DNA of 6,919 nt from Anaerolineae bacterium. GTDB taxonomy: Bacteria > Chloroflexota > Anaerolineae > DRVO01. The stretch covers positions 1-6,919 of the forward strand of contig JAAYAV010000075.1 of assembly GCA_012719195.1 (NCBI GenBank). The letters run 5' to 3'. A program made the position numbers and the translations under genes. A model generated the notes under the pieces. It did no database searches and was not told where the DNA came from. It was given only the letters and a program-made list of their open reading frames with translations. Shown piece by piece: positions 5,129-6,919 of the stretch (position 1 is the stretch's first letter; every line of letters starts with the position of its first letter).

Positions 5129-6919
5129 CTACCTCTCCCCCTCACTCGTGACGAGGAAGTTGTCGAACAGGCTGACGACCATCCCGGAGTCGCTGCGTGA
5201 CTGGGCGAGTATGCCCACCTTGCCCTCGGAGAACGTGGAGTCGCTCACGGTCACCAGCCGCTCGCCATTGACGTAGGCGCTCATCTCGGAACCCACGCAT
5301 ATGACCTCAAGATGGTTCGGCTCGCCCGCGGTGCCTATGGCCTCCGAGTAGGCCCAACCGCCGCCGGCAATCGAGCGCCAGCTTCCCTCTACCTGTGCCC
5401 CAACCTTGTACTCGCCGAAGTCGCTGATCTGGAAGTAGTAGTAGTTGTCGGCGTCCTGCATCCGGAAGAGAAGCCCGGCCGTACCGCCGCCTTCCTCAGA
5501 TTGAAGCAGCAGGTCCGCCGAGAGGCGGATGTCGGCGTAGGAGGCGCTGCCGGCGGTGACCCAGGCGCCCCGGCTGCCAGCCAGGACCGCCAACATGTAC
5601 TGCTCGTCCTGGTAGAGTGAGGCCCAGTCCTCGTGCTCCTCCTCGGGCCACCCGCTCAAGGGGTCGCTGAAGTCATCGGAGAAGAGGACACCCGCAGCCG
5701 CAACCGGCAGTCTGCCGTCCTCCAGAGGTACCATCACGAGCAGGTCGTCGAAGCCCAAGGTGATGGGCTGGGAGTCCGCTACTGTCTGCCCGAGCAGCGC
5801 GATGCGTCCGGCGGCGAAGGAGTCATCCTCCACCGTCAGGAGGTGGAAGCCGTTGGCGAAGGCCGAGATGCGTTCTCCGTCGCAGACGACGGTCAGCCAG
5901 TTGTCGCTTTCGAGGTCAATGTGCTCCGAGAAGCCCCACCCCTGCCCGCCGATAGCGCGCCACCGGCCCGCCACCCTCTTGCCCAGTCGGAAGTAGCCTT
6001 CCCCGTCCAGCAACAGGTAGTAGAAGTTGTCCTCATCCTGCATCCGGAAAGCTAAGCCATAGCGACCGGTCTCGGGTCCCTCGGCCAGCCGGGCTGCTAC
6101 GTCAATGGTGAAGTCGTGATTTTCGGCCTCGCCGAACGGGACCAGATGCATGGCATCGTTGCCGGATACCTCGAGGACGTATCTGCCGCCGAGATAGTAG
6201 GAGTGGGCGTCTCCCTCCGACTCGTCCGGGAGCCCGCCGGCGCCACTGTCGAAGTCCTCCAGGAACTCGACGCTGTGCGGCGTGTAGAGGGCAAAGTCAT
6301 CGAAGACAGCGATGACTGGGTCGGACTCGTCCGGCGTGCTCACGAGAACGCCGACGCTGCCTGTTCGGAAGGCGCCGTCGTCGAGCGTGGCCACCAGGGT
6401 CCAGTTGATGTGGAGCTCGATGCTTGTCCCCTCGCGGAAGACAGCCAGGGTGTTGCTTTCCGCACCGGTCAGGATAGCGTCGGATTCGGTCCAGGAGTCG
6501 GGGAGGAGTGACTCGGCTATGCCGTCAACTACCTTGGAGATCAGGAACTGGCCCCCTGGCCGGACCAGGAAGGCGTAGTAGTTGCGGCTGTCTTGGTGGC
6601 CGAAGACGAGGCCATAGCGGCCCGAATCCGCAGCGTCAACGATGCGCCCCTCCACCACGAGGTCGAAGTCAATCACCGGCGGGGTGGGCGCAAGGGACCA
6701 GGTCATCTTGCCCGCCTGAAGCACCTCGACGACGTAGGCGCCGTCGCTGTAGTGCTTGTCGGTCACTTCGCCGGCCGCATCTGGCCAGCCGCTGTCCGGG
6801 TCGCCGAAGCCATCCCCGTAGCGGAGGGCGTACCCGAACAGGTCTTCGGCTGCGCCACCGAACGAGACGCACTGTCCGTCCAGAGCTAGTTCGTCCTCGG
6901 CGCATTTCGGCTCGGGTTC
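5129..6919 (-). CDS. Protein with three tandem concanavalin-like beta domains, 5' end cut by window edge
   Basis: The frame is open through the right edge, so the start is not in the window; 596 C-terminal residues are visible. Reading on past the GTG at 6766 is needed because GDPDSGWPDA, just upstream, begins a repeat unit. Three units of about 180 residues follow each other (bases 6814-6275, 6265-5726 and 5689-5147). Each has an acidic opening (DFSDPLSGWP in unit 3), a G/E-x-Y-V/M-L/V-x-V strand, G-R-Y-G-L-x-F-x-x-Q-D-x-x-N-Y-Y, then N-x-L-x-V and an ending like FDDFLV. This resembles jelly-roll domains of the LamG/DUF1080 type, which bind or act on carbohydrates or mediate adhesion. No catalytic residues can be identified. 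The visible N-terminus has two Cys (6 and 17) in an acidic stretch. The real N-terminal domain, perhaps a signal peptide, membrane anchor or kinase, is missing. Extracytoplasmic location is inferred. Confidence 0.78.
   Translation of the reverse strand, partial: EPEPKCAEDELALDGQCVSFGGAAEDLFGYALRYGDGFGDPDSGWPDAAGEVTDKHYSDGAYVVEVLQAGKMTWSLAPTPPVIDFDLVVEGRIVDAADSGRYGLVFGHQDSRNYYAFLVRPGGQFLISKVVDGIAESLLPDSWTESDAILTGAESNTLAVFREGTSIELHINWTLVATLDDGAFRTGSVGVLVSTPDESDPVIAVFDDFALYTPHSVEFLEDFDSGAGGLPDESEGDAHSYYLGGRYVLEVSGNDAMHLVPFGEAENHDFTIDVAARLAEGPETGRYGLAFRMQDEDNFYYLLLDGEGYFRLGKRVAGRWRAIGGQGWGFSEHIDLESDNWLTVVCDGERISAFANGFHLLTVEDDSFAAGRIALLGQTVADSQPITLGFDDLLVMVPLEDGRLPVAAAGVLFSDDFSDPLSGWPEEEHEDWASLYQDEQYMLAVLAGSRGAWVTAGSASYADIRLSADLLLQSEEGGGTAGLLFRMQDADNYYYFQISDFGEYKVGAQVEGSWRSIAGGGWAYSEAIGTAGEPNHLEVICVGSEMSAYVNGERLVTVSDSTFSEGKVGILAQSRSDSGMVVSLFDNFLVTSEGER
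5147..5689 (-). repeat. Protein-level repeat unit 3
   Basis: The C-terminal unit opens with LFSDDFSDPLSGWPEEE and includes FRMQDADNYYYFQI, GSWRSIAGGGWAYSEAI, YVNGERLVTV and SLFDNFLVT. It is closest to unit 2 in the Trp-Arg-x-Ile and Gly-Trp segment. DNA identity between units is low, so the duplication is old. Confidence 0.75.
5726..6265 (-). repeat. Protein-level repeat unit 2
   Basis: The middle unit opens with FLEDFDSGAGGLPDESEG and includes GRYGLAFRMQDEDNFYYLLL, GRWRAIGGQGWGFSEHI, FANGFHLLTV and GFDDLLVMVP. A short linker rich in Ala, Gly and Pro separates it from unit 3. Confidence 0.75.
6275..6814 (-). repeat. Protein-level repeat unit 1, the most divergent
   Basis: The first unit opens with DGFGDPDSGWPDA and includes GRYGLVFGHQDSRNYYAFLV, HINWTLVATLDDGAF and FDDFALYTP. 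It lacks the Trp-Arg-x-Ile and Gly-Trp segment shared by units 2 and 3, having SLLPDSWTESDAI there instead. Confidence 0.7.

Overview
High-GC bacterial DNA, most likely from Chloroflexota (Anaerolineae-like) or a similar environmental lineage. The clues are GTG and TTG starts behind strong Shine-Dalgarno sites, a lipoprotein whose lipobox is followed by an Ala/Pro/Thr-rich spacer, and a large protein of repeated jelly-roll-like domains. The assignment is an inference from style, not from any marker gene. No RNA genes, CRISPR array, insertion sequence or phage structural gene is visible.

Left block, all on the minus strand and read right to left (2880 to 1). First comes a cobalamin-binding-domain radical SAM enzyme (2880-1480). 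Nineteen bases later there is a Phd/YefM-type antitoxin (start 1460) with an overlapping RelE/ParE-type toxin (stop 1016). After a 140-base gap follows a family 2 glycosyltransferase that runs off the left edge. The glycosyltransferase has no stop inside the window, so a simple closed-ORF search misses it. The toxin-antitoxin pair has visibly lower GC than the enzymes around it, and its junction is abnormal: the antitoxin frame does not stop where expected, and the toxin frame has no usual start codon at the beginning of its homology.

Centre: a divergent intergenic region of about 300 bases (2881-3182) carries a good minus-strand promoter candidate and a weaker plus-strand one. To its right, on the plus strand, lies a secreted alpha/beta-hydrolase lipoprotein (3183-4688), closed by a strong rho-independent terminator (4712-4745).

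Right block: a 74-residue excisionase/MerR-like helix-turn-helix protein (4825-5049, plus) faces a large minus-strand gene (stop at 5129). That gene enters from the right edge and encodes three tandem copies of a roughly 180-residue beta-rich, concanavalin-like domain. Its start lies outside the window.

The radical SAM enzyme and the glycosyltransferase could belong to one envelope or glycolipid modification cluster, but the window does not prove it. The hydrolase and the repeat protein look like independent extracytoplasmic proteins. The most unusual point is the toxin-antitoxin junction. I see no clear evidence of a wholly new system.
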